DNA from: Heterobilharzia americana
Taxonomy: Eukaryota; Platyhelminthes; Trematoda; Strigeidida; Schistosomatidae
NCBI GenBank assembly: GCA_944470555.2
Contig: OX104130.1
Span: 62,749,160-62,813,159 of the forward strand
Length of the DNA: 64,000 bases
Direction of reading: 5' to 3'
In this document: positions 1 to 13,190 of the stretch, in pieces
Numbering within the stretch: position 1 is the first letter of the stretch
How the letters are laid out: each line of letters begins with the position of its first letter
The notes under the pieces: generated by a model
Told to the model about the DNA's origin: nothing
Seen by the model: only the letters and a program-made list of their open reading frames with translations
Databases searched by the model: none
Translations under genes and position numbers: made by a program

Positions 1-1350
1 AAAGAATAATTCGTAAGAATTCGTGAAATATTTGTCTTCAGTTCAAATGACATGGATTTTATGCGACTAACTTATCTTCCAGTAAAGATTTTTTTAATAT
101 AGGCTTAGTTGGTCAACTGTCAAATGTAAGGGGAAAAAGAATATAGAAGCAGGTGTTGTATTGTTATCCATCAGAAAAACAGAATAATACTAGCATACAT
201 AAATTTATATTCTTAATCTCCATTCTTCATAGAAAAATCTCCTAGAATTGTTACTTTTTTCCCCTCAAGTAAAGTAAGTATATTAGCCCCACAGTTTTAC
301 ATCTATACTGTGTAATTTTGCGTCAACACTACTGAGATTTCGTTTAGCAGCATATTAAAAACGAGCGTTCTGTTTGTATACTTTAGTATTCGGTGGTAAT
401 ACAGTTCTTGGATTTATAACTGAAGTAAAACAATCACTTCCTGCCTATCAAACAGCTGTGCATGGGATAGTGTTAACAATCACTTGATGTATTTACGTAG
501 CATATCTTCGCCTGTGCGTTGATTTCATCGGTTTAGCTTTATATATGGTGTGAATACATTTGCAATTTTGTGGTCTGGTTACGTTTTCCATCCTTCGCAT
601 TATTATCAACTTAGATGAAGTGTAACAAGTAAGAATTTTTCTATGAAGGAATATTTTGCTAAAACTCTCCCAACAACCACGTAAATTTTCACTCACCCAA
701 CAATAGGCCACAACTGTTGAACGGCAGTTAATACAACTGCCTGGCTGCCTAAACGCTGGTAGACAAGGCAGATTTGGAATCTATGACTCAACGAAGAAAG
801 GTGACTGACAATAATATACTTCAGGTCAATGCTATAAACGAAAAGTCTAGGAAACTACGTCGTTTGCTCAATTAAAAGGGAAACAAAGGGTGAAATTTTT
901 AACAAAAAATCTAATTTTGGAGCACAACCTCCATATACGAAAAAGAACTATTAGCACATATGTACGTGCAACTCCCAGTGTGTAATTCACTCACTAATCA
1001 CTCATGATGCGACGGATATCATCTTCGTTTAACAGTTTGACAACACAAAATCATTCATCTAGAAGAAAGCATATCAAGTTTCCATGCATAAGCCTGGATA
1101 TTGTAAATTCCAGTTTACTAAACAGATTTGTTTCCTTTTACTTTCGTTGAGAAATAAAAATACAAAAATAATTCATATGCATACTTTGTATTAAAGGACA
1201 AGCTTGTTCTGGTTTACTTGATGATTGAGTGGAAACAGAGATTTCCGCAAATGTAGCACTCATCAGCTAGTCTTATCTAGATTATATTACGAAGCACAAC
1301 CGAAAATCCTTCTGTTCATTTCGTAATGAACTATTCATACCGCAATAGTC
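1..1350. other. No recognisable feature
   Basis: AT-rich sequence with only short, unconvincing open frames. No repeat family, RNA gene or exon with paired splice sites was recognised here. Confidence 0.5.
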
Positions 1351-1530
1351 TGCTTGGTGGCTAACAATGGAATCTGGAATGCTTGTGACTTCTTATTTGG
1401 GACCCATCAAGTAAATGAACCTGTAACCCAGTGAGTGATATTTCCCTCACCTAGACTCAAGTGCAGTACCCATCACTTCAAACGCAGAAGCGTTATCCAT
1501 TAGGCCACTTGGATACGAGGACCAACATAC
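1351..1530 (-). repeat. Sm-alpha-like element relic (tRNA-like head plus decayed hammerhead)
   Basis: Read on the minus strand, this copy has a tRNA-like head (an A-box-like stretch around GTGGCCTAATGG), then the conserved GAGTGAGTGATATT-type linker in reverse, then a hammerhead-like segment ending near CCATTGTTAGCC. The ribozyme core has decayed: the CUGANGA box reads TTGATGG and the GAAA box is lost. Catalysis is therefore not expected. The family is recognised by comparison with the far better copy near 53.7 kb in this window. Confidence 0.65.
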
Positions 1531-3489
1531 CGTTCATGGCGTTAATTATCTTCACGTACAAGTTTAGTCAATAATACTCATTTCTTCAGGCAAATACAAT
1601 GACGTCTACAGGAACTGTTATGCTAAGGCAGAGTTAATGATAAACTTAGACGTAATATTACATACAACATGAAAGTGTTTTGAAGATTACTTGTATCGTT
1701 GGAAAGTCATCGGTGATTTGAAATGAATGCTCTATTGGTAAGCTGATGTAGTGATACCTATGAATCGATATCCTGAAGTAAAACACATGGCGAACAATCT
1801 AGAAATCTAATTAATAGTAAATCTGTTCATTTGTTTGCTAGGATCATTATAAAATAATTTTAGCATCAGTGACCATCATCATATCAATTTCTTACTTGTC
1901 TGGTGTTTAGGCCAGATAACACTTTTCTCTACCCTATTTTATAAATAGCTGAAAGTTAAAAATGTTTTCATACTCATAAGCAAGGCGTTGCTTAAATCCT
2001 GCTTGTTTGCACCATGTTCTCTTCTTAATAATTTCTTATTTCAAGAAAACTTAAATTATCTTCAAGTTCCTAATCGGCAGATAATTTGGAAGCGTGTAAA
2101 GAATCAGACGCTCACTTCTTAGACAAAAATTATAATTTTTCAGGTGTATTCTCATCAAAATTACATAAGGAGATACAACTTCACTCCCAACTGATGAGTA
2201 TTACTATAAACTGATTGTTGGCATTTTTTTCCTACCGGCCAACTCTTCATCAATATTTATAGTTCTCTAGCAAGCAGATTCAATCAGCTGATAAGATGTT
2301 TTCAATTTCCATCCAACAAGTGAATATCCAAACAAGTAAAAATAATTTAAATCATCAGGGATATTTAATGCATTGATAGGTCAGCCTTAGTATGTATTGT
2401 AGGAACTAATTAGTGGCAAATGCTGCCTGTTGTGACTCCAGCTTTACTTTATAATTTTGCAATCCACTGACGTTAAATAACATTCTTCACTTAAAAAATG
2501 TTTCAACCGGAACTCATGCATTCAAACTGTTGAACAAATAGTCCATAAGCAGATGTAATAAACTGAACAGAGAACATAGCACAAATATCGAATGGATAGT
2601 ATATAGACAGATGATCCAGTTCAGTGGAAACTACTTTTTCCAATCTTATAATGTTTATGAGTTGGCACTGGCCTCTCCTTCCTAAGTTTTCTGTGAACTA
2701 TTGTATAACTATCATGCAAGGTATCCATATCTTACTTTTTGCTTAAAAGTATTTCAGATGTATAGGGCAAGTAGTGTCGAAAATCATAAAATATATAGCA
2801 TGAGAACTGCAAAGAGCGTGAAATATGGATGAACAAATAAATAAATATGACATTCTGGTTCTTCTGTGACTTTTGGTAGTACAGAAAGCCTTCAGACTCT
2901 AGAGGAATTGTAAAGTAGAATAAGTCACATATGTTGAGTAATTAGGATACATTTCGTTCACACTTACTGCTTGCCCTAATACTTCTGAAGTTCTGCAAAA
3001 AACAAAAGCGGGAGTAAGCGATTTTTTAAGCACACTTAAATCTATGCTCAGGAGTTTCACCGGAATCTATCAACTAATGGTCTTCTTAACACACTAAGAA
3101 ATGTACAGCTAGACGGACGTTTTCACTGTACTTCGCTTTTTTCAGTTACAGAAATTATGATGGTCTATTTCTTTATGTACAAGTACGTTTAAATCATCTC
3201 ATCACTAAATGAATAACTGAGGTATTTAAGGGAAAGTTTGCGTCCCAATCGATTTTTAATTAAAATACGTAGTCTTACACTTTTGCCATCAGAATGTCAT
3301 AATTTTTCAGTTAGATATCTAATTAAGATAAGAAATGGCTGAAGACTGCTTGACTGAATTCAGGCAATATAACTTCGTAAGTTATGTTTACTGGACGTAT
3401 TTCAATCCCTTCGCTGCGTCCTCTTGTTTATTCATAATAATACATAAGTTGATGAAGAGTATTTGTGACTCATATGGATGATCCTATTT
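1531..3489. other. No recognisable feature
   Basis: About 2 kb of AT-rich sequence without a convincing open frame or repeat. Could be intronic or intergenic. Confidence 0.45.
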
Positions 3490-4580
3490 GTTATGCATTT
3501 TCTGAGTTGAATAACCTGATAGTAAGGCTTTCATTATCCCTCCAGACAACGTCGAGATTCACTCGAATGTGAAGTGAGCTATGGAGATTTTGCAGTGAGT
3601 AATTCAGGAACCTGTTGTGATCAGGTGCTGTATGACTGACAGTTTCCTTTGATGTCTGTGTCACTGAGTACTCAAATTTTCTAATCATTGGTTCCTCTAC
3701 CTGACCTCTGATCATGTGGTTGTGTAACTTTCTTCTTATTACTTGAAGGGTTGTTTCCGCAACTATGTTCAAGATCTCTATACTTCTGATATCACATTCA
3801 TATCTATAGGTGTCTATATGCATCCACGTGAGAGACAAAATGCCAAATGATATTCACGAGAACGAAGGCAAAGAGGGCGACTACTTTTTGTAACATTGTG
3901 CTGGTCGCAGTTCTTGTGATTGATTTCGTAAGTGATATTTGTTTTGCGTTCTTCAGATGTTGCATCCTTTTGTCTCCATAATATGATGTGAAGGAACTTT
4001 GCTGGTTTATGATCCGAACCAATACTGAATGGCCTCAGTAGTCCTGTCAAGATCTCTCGTATGTTCTTTGTATGGGACGGGATTATCTATTTAGCGATCT
4101 CCGTGAACTACTTTTTAATTGATGATAGGCTATATACTTATCTTCGAATGAAGTTTCGTGGGAAACCTTTTCGGTTTAAGGTAGTTTTACTATGGTGTTT
4201 TCGCTGTTATTGTATATAGTCTGAAAGCAACTAATTTTGTGTCTTTGGGTCATTGCTACTCTAGTTGGGGATTTGTTCAGTGTTTGTAGGTGTCCTTTTC
4301 AAATCAGTTTCCAGTTTTTCGGCGTTGATTATACCACTTAAAACATCCATGAATGGCATATTTTCATTCCATCCCTCCACCTCTATGGGTTCAAAATCGT
4401 TGAAAGCTTTGTTGATCACGCTATGAATGCTTCAAATTCATCTTTTCTAATGATAGCTAAAGTCTTATCCATATGGCAGACCCAAATGTTTTGGTTTGGT
4501 GACTGGTGACACCGTGATTTACAGTGTCTGTAACACTACTTCTGCAGTTAATTTGGATGTCAATAACCCCACTCGAGTTC
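3490..4580 (-). mobile_element. Penelope-like element relic (RT palm to GIY-YIG endonuclease)
   Basis: Minus-strand frames give, in order, a degenerate RT palm segment (WVCHMDKTLAIIRKDEFEAF, where the usual YVDD reads HMDK), a connector and a GIY-YIG-type segment (ITYEINHKNCDQH, then SRPLCLRSREYHLAFCLSRG). A frameshifted C-terminal tail follows (MHIDTYRYECDIRSIEILN). The tail and about 200 bp of 3' flank match the element at 62.1-64.0 kb, so both belong to one family. Several frameshifts and stops separate the segments, so it is dead. PLEs copy themselves by RT priming from nicks made by the GIY-YIG nuclease. The family is assigned from motif order. Confidence 0.75.
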
Positions 4581-4931
4581 ATTTTATGTGCTTTTCAGTA
4601 TTAGCTTTCGACTTGAAGTATATTGTTGTCCCATTAACTTGATTTTGAAATTGAAATCTTAAAAACACAGAAAGCACAAAGAATGCTGGGGAATTCACGG
4701 AAGCTTCGCATTCACGCCAATCAGCAATCAAGAGGTGCATCGTTACAGAAGCAACCCGTGACACAGTCAAAAGAAGGATGCATAACCGCGAGGTCATAGG
4801 TAAGGTAGACGAACAACTGTCAGGAAAGTCTGTGTAGTCAGTGAAGCGATAGTCAGAGGAAGCTAGCAACCATGCAGTGCTTCGTTACAGCAGGCTCCAG
4901 GGTCACACATGAAGAAATCCTGATAACTCAC

Positions 4932-5115
4932 TTCATATTGAGGTGAACGATGATGTTTTTGGAGAGAGAATTAAAGCTTGAGGTTAAATTATTCAGTTCA
5001 GAGAGCACAACTCCAACAAAACAGCACCCAAGTTGCTGATTAAGAAAATAAGCGAACTCTGTAAATTTAGTGAAATTAGATATCTTAATTTCATCATATG
5101 TAGACCATTCAGCTT
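4932..5115 (-). CDS. Candidate internal exon of an unknown host gene
   Basis: A 184-nt open stretch on the minus strand is bordered by a good acceptor (pyrimidine-rich tract ending TTTTTCAGTTTCAG) and a good donor (GAA then GTGAGT). It would encode about 60 residues, including ISNFTKFTEFAYFLNQQLGC. The composition looks protein-like, is not low complexity, and does not match any transposon segment in this window. A second possible acceptor lies 6 nt upstream. I do not recognise the protein and found no confident neighbouring exon, so a chance open frame remains possible. RNA-seq or conservation across schistosomes would settle it. Confidence 0.3.
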
Positions 5116-5535
5116 CTGAAACTGAAAAATATAACGTATTTGAACTGAAAGTCAAATTTTTTTATGGAACTAAACGTTTTTATTATTAAGTCAGTTGATT
5201 AGTTAATGCACATCCATCCTCAAAAAAATCAGTAGATGGCATAAAATCTTGAAAAAGCTAATTAGTGTGAAATGCAGTGGCTAAGTAACAAAATGCTACA
5301 TTATCATAAATTTATAAGAAATATGACTTCATAAGTAAGACTGGGTTCATTGACTTCAGACATGGGTTCTTACAACCGATTTCATTATTCCTTCCGGTTC
5401 AACTTTTAATATCTCAGTAGTAGCAGAAATTTCTGTCTTACAGTTTGCTTTAAGTATGTGGTATTTATTTTCCTTTGATGCACAGTTTATTTCCTGACTA
5501 ACAGTACTTTCTTAAATTGGTATTATCTTCTCAGC
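5116..5535. other. No recognisable feature
   Basis: AT-rich sequence upstream of the candidate exon on the minus strand. Consistent with an intron if that exon is real. Nothing else seen. Confidence 0.4.
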
Positions 5536-5876
5536 TCCTGCACGGATATCTCGATAGTACCTGTGTTTCAATCATCTATTAATCATGGATAGTGGCACTA
5601 TTGAGGCATCCGTGCAGGAGTCCATATGTAATTATAGACCGATCGATTCGTTCCAATCAGGATAATACAAGCAACAACATTAAAAACTATTCCCGTCACA
5701 CAAGAAGTGGCAATCGTGGCTCAGTGGTCTTATGGATAAGAGTCTGGCGTTCGAAGCGACTTATTCACTGATCCCAGCGGGCACAACATCCTTCTTCTGC
5801 AGGTAAGTACATCCAGTCAATGAGTCCCAAATAGGGCGAAACGTGCGTTCTGGATTCCACTGCTAGCCGTTATCCA
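5536..5876 (+). repeat. Sm-alpha-like element with hammerhead relic
   Basis: The copy begins with a head module shared with the copies at 17.3 and 53.9 kb (GAGGCATCCGTGCAGGAG). A tRNA-like region follows (A box around GTGGCTCAGTGGTC, B box around GGCGTTCGAAGC), then a hammerhead segment. Stem II (GTCCCAAATAGGGC) and the GAAA box survive, but the CUGANGA box reads TCAATGA, so self-cleavage is unlikely. Just upstream, a 24-bp inverted copy of the head module occurs with two mismatches, making a stem with a loop of about 38 nt. The tRNA-like part would give internal Pol III promoter boxes. Confidence 0.75.
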
Positions 5877-8800
5877 TCATTAATATACAATTCAACTGTG
5901 TTAATCTGTTTGTTGGTTTTTGCATGCTATCGGTTGAGTAACATAGGCGTTTCCAACAAACGACATCATTTTAGCAAGATACAACTTCAATGTGTAACAA
6001 ACTCGTATTCGTGTGCGTATATGTCGGTCGATCCTGACCACAAATTGTGCAATAGCCTCTATGAGATCGTATATTTGAGTGATTGGTCATAGATAGCTGT
6101 GGAGAAGTGAATTTTGAAAATGAATCTACCAGATACAAAGGAATTTCTGGATCATATACTGATTCTACTGATAGATGTGCCTGTTCATCCAAGTATCACT
6201 GTCACACTGGTAATCAGAATGCAGTATCTTGACTGCTACTTACGGATAAATTTACTTTAATACTTCGTTACTTATATACACGAGATAACTTTCCAAACTC
6301 AGTAGCCTAGTTAACAGTAATGCATGGTTTTAAGTGGGTATTAATATGTTCATATTTCAGTAAGAACACCGTTATATAAGGATGTCAACACGTCCAATGA
6401 TAGATACATTGCACTATATATATGATCTTTTTCGCAAGAAAACGCTTGGAGAAACTTGTTCATGGTGAAGTAGATCTACACAAGGTACGTAAATATGTCG
6501 TATTTTTCAGATGAAACGTATCTTCTCTCTAGGTCATTGTATATTTCAACCGGTTTCACTCTGAATTAAAATCATAGTGGATGAAATTTTATGGTTTTTT
6601 CCACTTGAAAAATGTTTACTTATTAAACTGGTATGATATGACTTGCATTATTCAATGAGATTAGAAGTATTAAACAATTTGAAATATTTATAGCAGAACT
6701 GTTCACTGGCTTTAAAGGCCACCCTAGCAACGACGCTAAGTGTACCTCTTCGTTGAATTTATTTTCAAATAACAGGTAATTTAGTGCTTCTGTGATTATT
6801 TTTAACTTCTAAAGGAATATTTGGTATCATTTTCTACAAAAGTGGTTCTTAAAGAAATTCACAACTTGATTGATAACTGCGCTACAATTGTTTTCCATTG
6901 GCTCATATGCGCTAAACAAAACTACTGTGATCATATCTCATTTTGTAACAGTTTATTCAATCTTCCAAATATAAATTTTCAGCATGATATTGATGTGATA
7001 CAATAACAATGAATTCATTTGATCATAATCCTGACTTGTGTGGTAACAGAAAACCTTTTACGTCATTTTAAATTGAACCCATGACTATGATTGTTTCTAA
7101 TGACAGATAGTTAACGTGTATTTAGCTGAATACGAAAATTCAAAACAGTTTTTTCATTAGCTTATGACTTAGTAGACAAATCGAAGATAATTTTATAATT
7201 TGATGAACAAAATATAAAAAGAATGAACATTTTTGTGAAATCTTGCTTAAAAACACTGCAGAATTTCTTTTGTACTTCTTACACAGTTAAGTTGAAGAGG
7301 TTTTAAGACCTTGGTTGTGATGATCCATCAATTACCTGTCCAATATGCTTAAAACTAATGAATACTGTTATCAGAGAAATGTTGTATTCGATGCATATCT
7401 CTCAGTGTGTTCTAAAAATCAAAATCTCACCTGTGGTCTTCTAAAAAATCACAATTAGACGTCACTTCAAGTACGATTTGTTAATTCGGAAGAATTTCTT
7501 CGAATTTTACTGGGTAATGTTGCTGAAAAGTGTCTCTAGTGATCATTTCTTGCAGTATATTGTTACGCACAGATTATAAACGTCCAAGTGAATTATGTTC
7601 GAGAGATAATCGACTTTTATGAAGGAATATTTACCTAGACTCTATTTCTCTGGAAGAGGTGGGGTGGTCGAAACTAGTATAATGTAGCACAAATATCTCA
7701 AACAAATTCCCGATGAATATCACATCTGGGCATTTAAGTGACTTACATGCACGTTTATGGTAAATTGAAAGCTTCCTGATAGTCTGCTTGTTGTTTTTCA
7801 CACAGGTTAAATTTTTAAAGGACAGATAAAGTCAGGTAGTTATGGTTTGACATCATAATCAACAGTAAGTAGCTGGTCTTGGTTGAAATTCAACACCCCT
7901 GTCTTCTACTAATAACGTAAGGGACTTCATGATTTTTAAAAACAAATTTAACAAAATGAAAGAAGAAACGACAGGTCTATTTTAGTCGCGTGGAAATAAC
8001 TACCAACGTGCATTTTGACCTAATAACTAAACTTAATTCCCTATATTCGCCATAAAATCCATACTGTCTGCAGTCCCGACAATTTGGAAGAAGAACCTAA
8101 TTTTTCAAAATTATTTTGATTGAAAACCAGCATCCTAAGATTTACATTTCTAAGCTGTGAAACTGAAACTAAACGGTCGTTTTACTTCCACGGCTCCTAA
8201 GAAGCCTCTTTTCATGAATTTACAGTTCAATGAAGCAGCATCAGCAGATATACTGCGAAACTGAGAAGAACTTTATATGGTGCCAAATTCAGACTAACGT
8301 TTTCTATTTACTCAGTGCTTCGATAATGCGTAAAGGATGGGCTAGCTTCCTCTGCCACTTCTACATGCGTTCATCAGTTCACTTGCTTATGTGGGGTAAG
8401 GTACGTTGGCCATACTCGGCGTTCGGCTCTCAAAGGCCATTTTGAGCCCATACCAGGGTCGTTCCACAAGTAAAAAAGGGGGTACAATGCAGCTCTATTC
8501 TAAAACATTAGGCTGATTATAGCCATCTTGTAAATGCCCAAAACAACTTCACTGTCATCCACATAGTTTATGCAACCCTCATGCAAGGTACATACCTAAA
8601 ATTATTTCAAAATGCGGAAGTCATGGCAATTCAGATTTTAAAACTGGAGCTCTGCACTCAATCTGTTCAGTCACCTGAGCTGCAATGAACAAGACCTATA
8701 GAAACAAGTCGCTCTGAAAATCTTTTCCTTCATGTCTCCTCACATATCACATCCATCCATCCTTAAAATTATAACTTTACATTACATTCACGGGTCTCTT

Positions 8801-9764
8801 TAACCCTATTACACTATTTAAATTAAGAACCTAATATTGTTTCCATCTGGATCAGTTTTCTGATTACCACTTCTAACACTAAGTGATTCTTTTTTCCCAC
8901 TTCCTGATTTATAATCAAAACTGATTTTCGTTTAAAACCATTTTATGAAACATTTTTTTTTGTGTTAACATGTGGGTGTAACATTCATACTCGACTTTAC
9001 AGCCTGAGAATGATATCAATGAGAAAAGTGACCCTTCGATAAACATATTTTGTTTAATTAACTAGAAACGAATATTTCATGCACCTATTTCTCTTTGTGA
9101 ACTAAGGGGCAAGACCAATAAATTGAGTAGGATAATACGAGATCATTTTATTTCGTCAGGAGTTTATCAGCTGCTTACATTCCATCAAACATTCAATTTA
9201 AAATTTTACCATACTTGGACTTAGGAACAGAAACAGAGCTGACGGTTACTTTCATGTCACGGCGAAGTTAGACTGGCAGTAATACGAATAGAAATAAGGT
9301 GGATAAGGTATTTAGTATTTTACATCTATATGTGACTAGTAAGAAGAATCTCTTCATATGGAAATGGAGGACGACGGGAATATTAAAGATTTAGAAAAGG
9401 GACTGTGTTAGTGAATTCAGTGAGCAAATTAGTCAGTTGAGATAATTCAGAAACAGGGTATGTTGGGTTGAGTTCATCGGACTAAAATCAAAGCTGAGCA
9501 GGAATTAAGAATTACTACCATTGGTACAGATTCTAAGACCTGACGTACTCGAGTCCAAGTTCAGTGATAGGCTACTGACTGCTAAATTTTGGAAGCATAT
9601 ATCTGCTTTCAGTACTTGGACTGTGAAAACTTTAGTGAAAAGAAGACATGGATTATTCAGCTTGTTAATTATTTTTGAAAAATATGTGGCGTCCATCTGA
9701 TATTCTATGAGCTTGCTGTCAGGCCTAAATTTTGTGCTGCTAGTTTATTTGTTTTAGTAGATAC
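5877..9764. other. No recognisable feature
   Basis: About 3.9 kb of AT-rich sequence. Short open frames near 6.8 and 8.2 kb lack recognisable domains or paired splice signals. No repeats from the families seen elsewhere in the window were found. Confidence 0.4.
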
Positions 9765-9905
9765 CTCGCCTGGTTAGACTAGTTCACTAGTTACTAGCCG
9801 GTCCTAAGACCGGATAAAGAGAGAAGTTTGGGCATAGGGCTAGCAACCCTACCCCGTAAAGCCAATCCAATCGTTAAAGAAACTTCAAAGCACAAAGTAG
9901 ATATT
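9765..9905 (+). mobile_element. RTE 5' leader fragment
   Basis: This stretch matches, on the opposite strand, the 5' end of the long RTE copy ending at 46735. The shared order is GTTCACTAG, a GC-rich hairpin (CCGGTCCTAAGACCGG here), AAAGAG, GGGCAT, GCTAGCAACCC, CCCCG and finally AAAGAAACTTCAAAGCAC. It stops just after the point where the long RTE copy at 38.2 kb is truncated. No EN or RT coding sequence follows. Most non-LTR fragments lose their 5' end, so a 5'-only piece points to a later deletion. Confidence 0.7.
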
Positions 9906-9974
9906 CCTTAGTTATAGGCAGTAAATCTTCATTTGCCTCCATTTAAAAGTGGTTTAACCAAGGCTCTTTTATAG

Positions 9975-10610
9975 TTAGTTTGTCAGAAACAGCCACAATT
10001 CAGTTTTCTTAATTTTAAGATATGACAGAACGGTAACCATTAATATAGAATTCGATGAGCTGCAAATACCTACTCCATCAATTCGACTGCATAGGGTGTA
10101 ATAGAATACACATCGGTAAGAGTTGTTTGAATTCTCAAACTGGCAAAGGAAGTGAATCAGAATACTGGCACATAACTTCTGTGAGGTCATGAAGATGCAA
10201 TATTGTGAATAAGTGGGCCACATCAGAGGAAACGACTCCTTTTTAAGAGGCTTTCAATGGACTCAGTATTCTAGTAAACTAGAGCGTATCCATATGAGTG
10301 ATTTTAGCAAGATTCGAATGGACAGGTTCCATGTTTTCCCCTTGTCGGTGAGTGACCTGGTGATAGGTCAAATTAACCCCTGACATTATTGGTCTTATTG
10401 AAAAATGTGTTTGCATGTCTTCGGGAGAACATAAAAGTACGGTAGAAGAGTGCGTCGAGGCTTCAGATAGTTGTATGCAAAATATTCTATCAACTTCTTC
10501 AGGAGTCCATCAGGTGATTTCATGATCCGTATGTCTGTTGAGTCTGTCATATTTTTCTTGCAGCTGTCAGCTTCAAATCTCAGATGGCCATCAAAAATTG
10601 ACTGCATTTT
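9975..10610 (-). mobile_element. Penelope-like element N-terminal fragment
   Basis: On the minus strand one frame contains LKPRRTLLPYFYVLPKTCKH. This fits the PLE RT fingers signature (pattern P-R-L-Y-G-L-P-K-x-H-K) with some decay. The adjoining frames are broken. The rest of the RT and the GIY-YIG domain are not visible. The boundaries are approximate. Confidence 0.5.
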
Positions 10611-12644
10611 TTAGCAAGATCATGTTGGTCAGATCGCATAACATAGAAACTTTAATCTGTTCATAAGGTAACTATGTTGGCATTCTTAACAGATTTTTAT
10701 TCGTCTCATGGTGGTCTTTAGACAAAATGTTTGACTATAGGATTGGTAACATTAAGTATTGCTTAGCAATATCAAAAGTGTGAATTTCAACCATCCTGTT
10801 TTTTCCCCACCTACTAAGTGGAAGTTAGCCAAATTGTAACATGAATCTTCATAGTGGGCCTGTGAATCAGTTGTGCGTATAATTTTTCTTGGTAAATTCA
10901 CGTGAGAGTGTTTCCCAGTCTATTTAATTTTGACCTTTCACTCGATAGGTTACAAATGCATTTCGTAGAATGTCCGAGAAATCCCCTGTACAATTACTTT
11001 CCTACTAAGGTCACTGGCAGGATCTTAGATTAGTTTTTTCATGTTTTGCATTTGAGGTCTTGTATGTGGCAAGTGAATTCAACTACGCCATAAGTGTTCA
11101 AACCACTGCCCAACTTATGATTAGCAGTGGCCTTTGTTTTCAGTTGGAAGTACATTTGTTGATTCATTGGGCAATTTTGTAACACATGGAACATTTTGAC
11201 AGAAGGTAGTTTATCAGATCATACAGATTTCATAAAATGACGTGGAAGAAGCTTGGACTTCATTCATATGATGCTTTAAACAATGATTATTAGTTAAAAC
11301 TTCCTGTTCCCAGACTCATCAAAAACACTTTGTTCAAGGTAAAAAGTGAATGACTAATAAAATAAGTGACAGAATATACCATCCACAAAATAAAATGAGT
11401 ATATTCGTTAAAAGATATATTGACCATTGTTTATTGGATTAAGCTTGATGAATCCATCAGGATTAGATCTATACTTTAGGTGGTGATACTTAAAACATCA
11501 TACCCTATGATGCTTGAAATATTTGTCACTGATATGTTACCTAATGTTAAAGAGCCAGTGCAGTTATATCGAAACAGTATTTCTATTTTATTTGACAAGA
11601 CCATGCATGCATTTCAAGAAGTATTATATGCTTTAGTGTATCTGTCTCCACACAAATTTCTGATGCTTGAACGAAATCCACCTGTTATTTAGATATCCTG
11701 CATGGTCCCACTTGATAAAAACCATAAAAAAATACTCGGCCATGAAATTTCTTACATATTTGTGAAAACAACAACGACCAATGTTAGTAGGTCAGCTAGA
11801 TTTTCTTGTCAAAGGTTGTTCACCTAAATTACGTTCCTTCTGCGGTGTCAAAAGACTATGCACATAGGTCTCAGTAACTTAACTGTAACCCTCTAATTTC
11901 AATGACAAATCATATAATTTACAGTGCACAGTAACGAAGTTAGGGGATAATTTGAAACACAGCATTCAATGAATTAATCGTTCATTCATTGTCCATTTTG
12001 TTTACTCATATAGAGGTAGCTTTCTCAATATACCATATGAAATTCAAACTAATAAATAATTAGGAAAGAAAACTTGAATCCCAGCCATGAATTCTTTCAC
12101 TTTCATGTTTCTTCGATCGTCAGTTTATGATTCAACATATATGCATTTAGTCAATAATTTCACAATTATTCTGGATAGACAGTAAGTACATTACTTTCAA
12201 AATCATTCAGTAGTTGGTTAGTCATTAACGTCAAAGGCTGAAGGCAATGACAGTGTTGTTTATCTGAAGTTTTGTTTCATTTTTTCCCTCAGTAACGTGA
12301 ATAATATCTGCGTATGCACTGATGAGAGTGATTAATTTTATATAATTTGCACTTAAATACTGATCGAAATCTAAGATAACCTATCCTTTCCTTGGATATA
12401 CTTTTATATTCATGTGAAAACTGGAGCGTTTTGAATAAATGAGTTGCACTCTGATGTAATAAACAGTTCATCGGTTTCTTCACAGTCCTTAGAATTCAGT
12501 TTTGATGTTTCCAAGTAGAGACTACTAAACTTTCACAACCTGATGTTGCATATTTTTTTGTTTTTATCAGTGGCATCCAGAAATTCACCCTTTAAATATT
12601 CTAGCCTAGAAGAAAACAAGAAATCAATATTCCTGCTTGATGTT

Positions 12645-12661
12645 TATATATATATATATAT
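12645..12661. repeat. (TA)n microsatellite
   Basis: A perfect TA dinucleotide run of about eight copies. Confidence 0.9.
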
Positions 12662-13173
12662 TTGTAGATATGGCGGCCTGCTCAAACCTCTGGCTTCCAG
12701 ATATTTTCTACCTAATACATTTCATCAAATCATTCCCTTTTAACCTTTTAAAATCTTTTAAATATGTTTTCTAGACGTTTCATGTACCGTGACACATTGT
12801 TAAAGTGTTTTTGAACTGCTGTTTTCCCAATTAAGAATAAAACACATAAAATAGGTTAAGCTAGATTGAAATGGACTTATAAATGCACAAAATACAGTAC
12901 ATTACTATTACTAGGAAACATATATCGAGTTACAGATTTTTGTACAGGCTAAATGAACTATCACCAACAAAATTATGCTATTTTTTGATTCATTTCCCGA
13001 TCCAGATCAGAGGTTATTGTAACACCAGCTGCCTATTTCACAGTGTTTCAATTAATATTGCTGTTATTCACAAGCAATATTTATTTCGTCTAAAAATAAT
13101 GTATGAGGAGCTAATTTGTTGGAATATTACGTGCTGAGAATTTCATATTGCATCACATATGTCTGGAATAAAG

Positions 13174-13190
13174 TTATATATATATATATA
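13174..13190. repeat. (TA)n microsatellite
   Basis: A perfect TA dinucleotide run of about eight copies. Confidence 0.9.

Noticed and set aside
2190..2220. CTGATGAG resembling a hammerhead box
   Set aside because: No GAAA box or flanking stems nearby.
4579..4869. 96-codon minus-strand open frame
   Set aside because: It lies after the splice donor of the candidate exon, and its translation has no recognised motif.
9145..9185. Hammerhead-like CTGATAA and CGAAA on the minus strand
   Set aside because: The first box is imperfect, there is no room for a stem II, and there are no pairing stems I or III.
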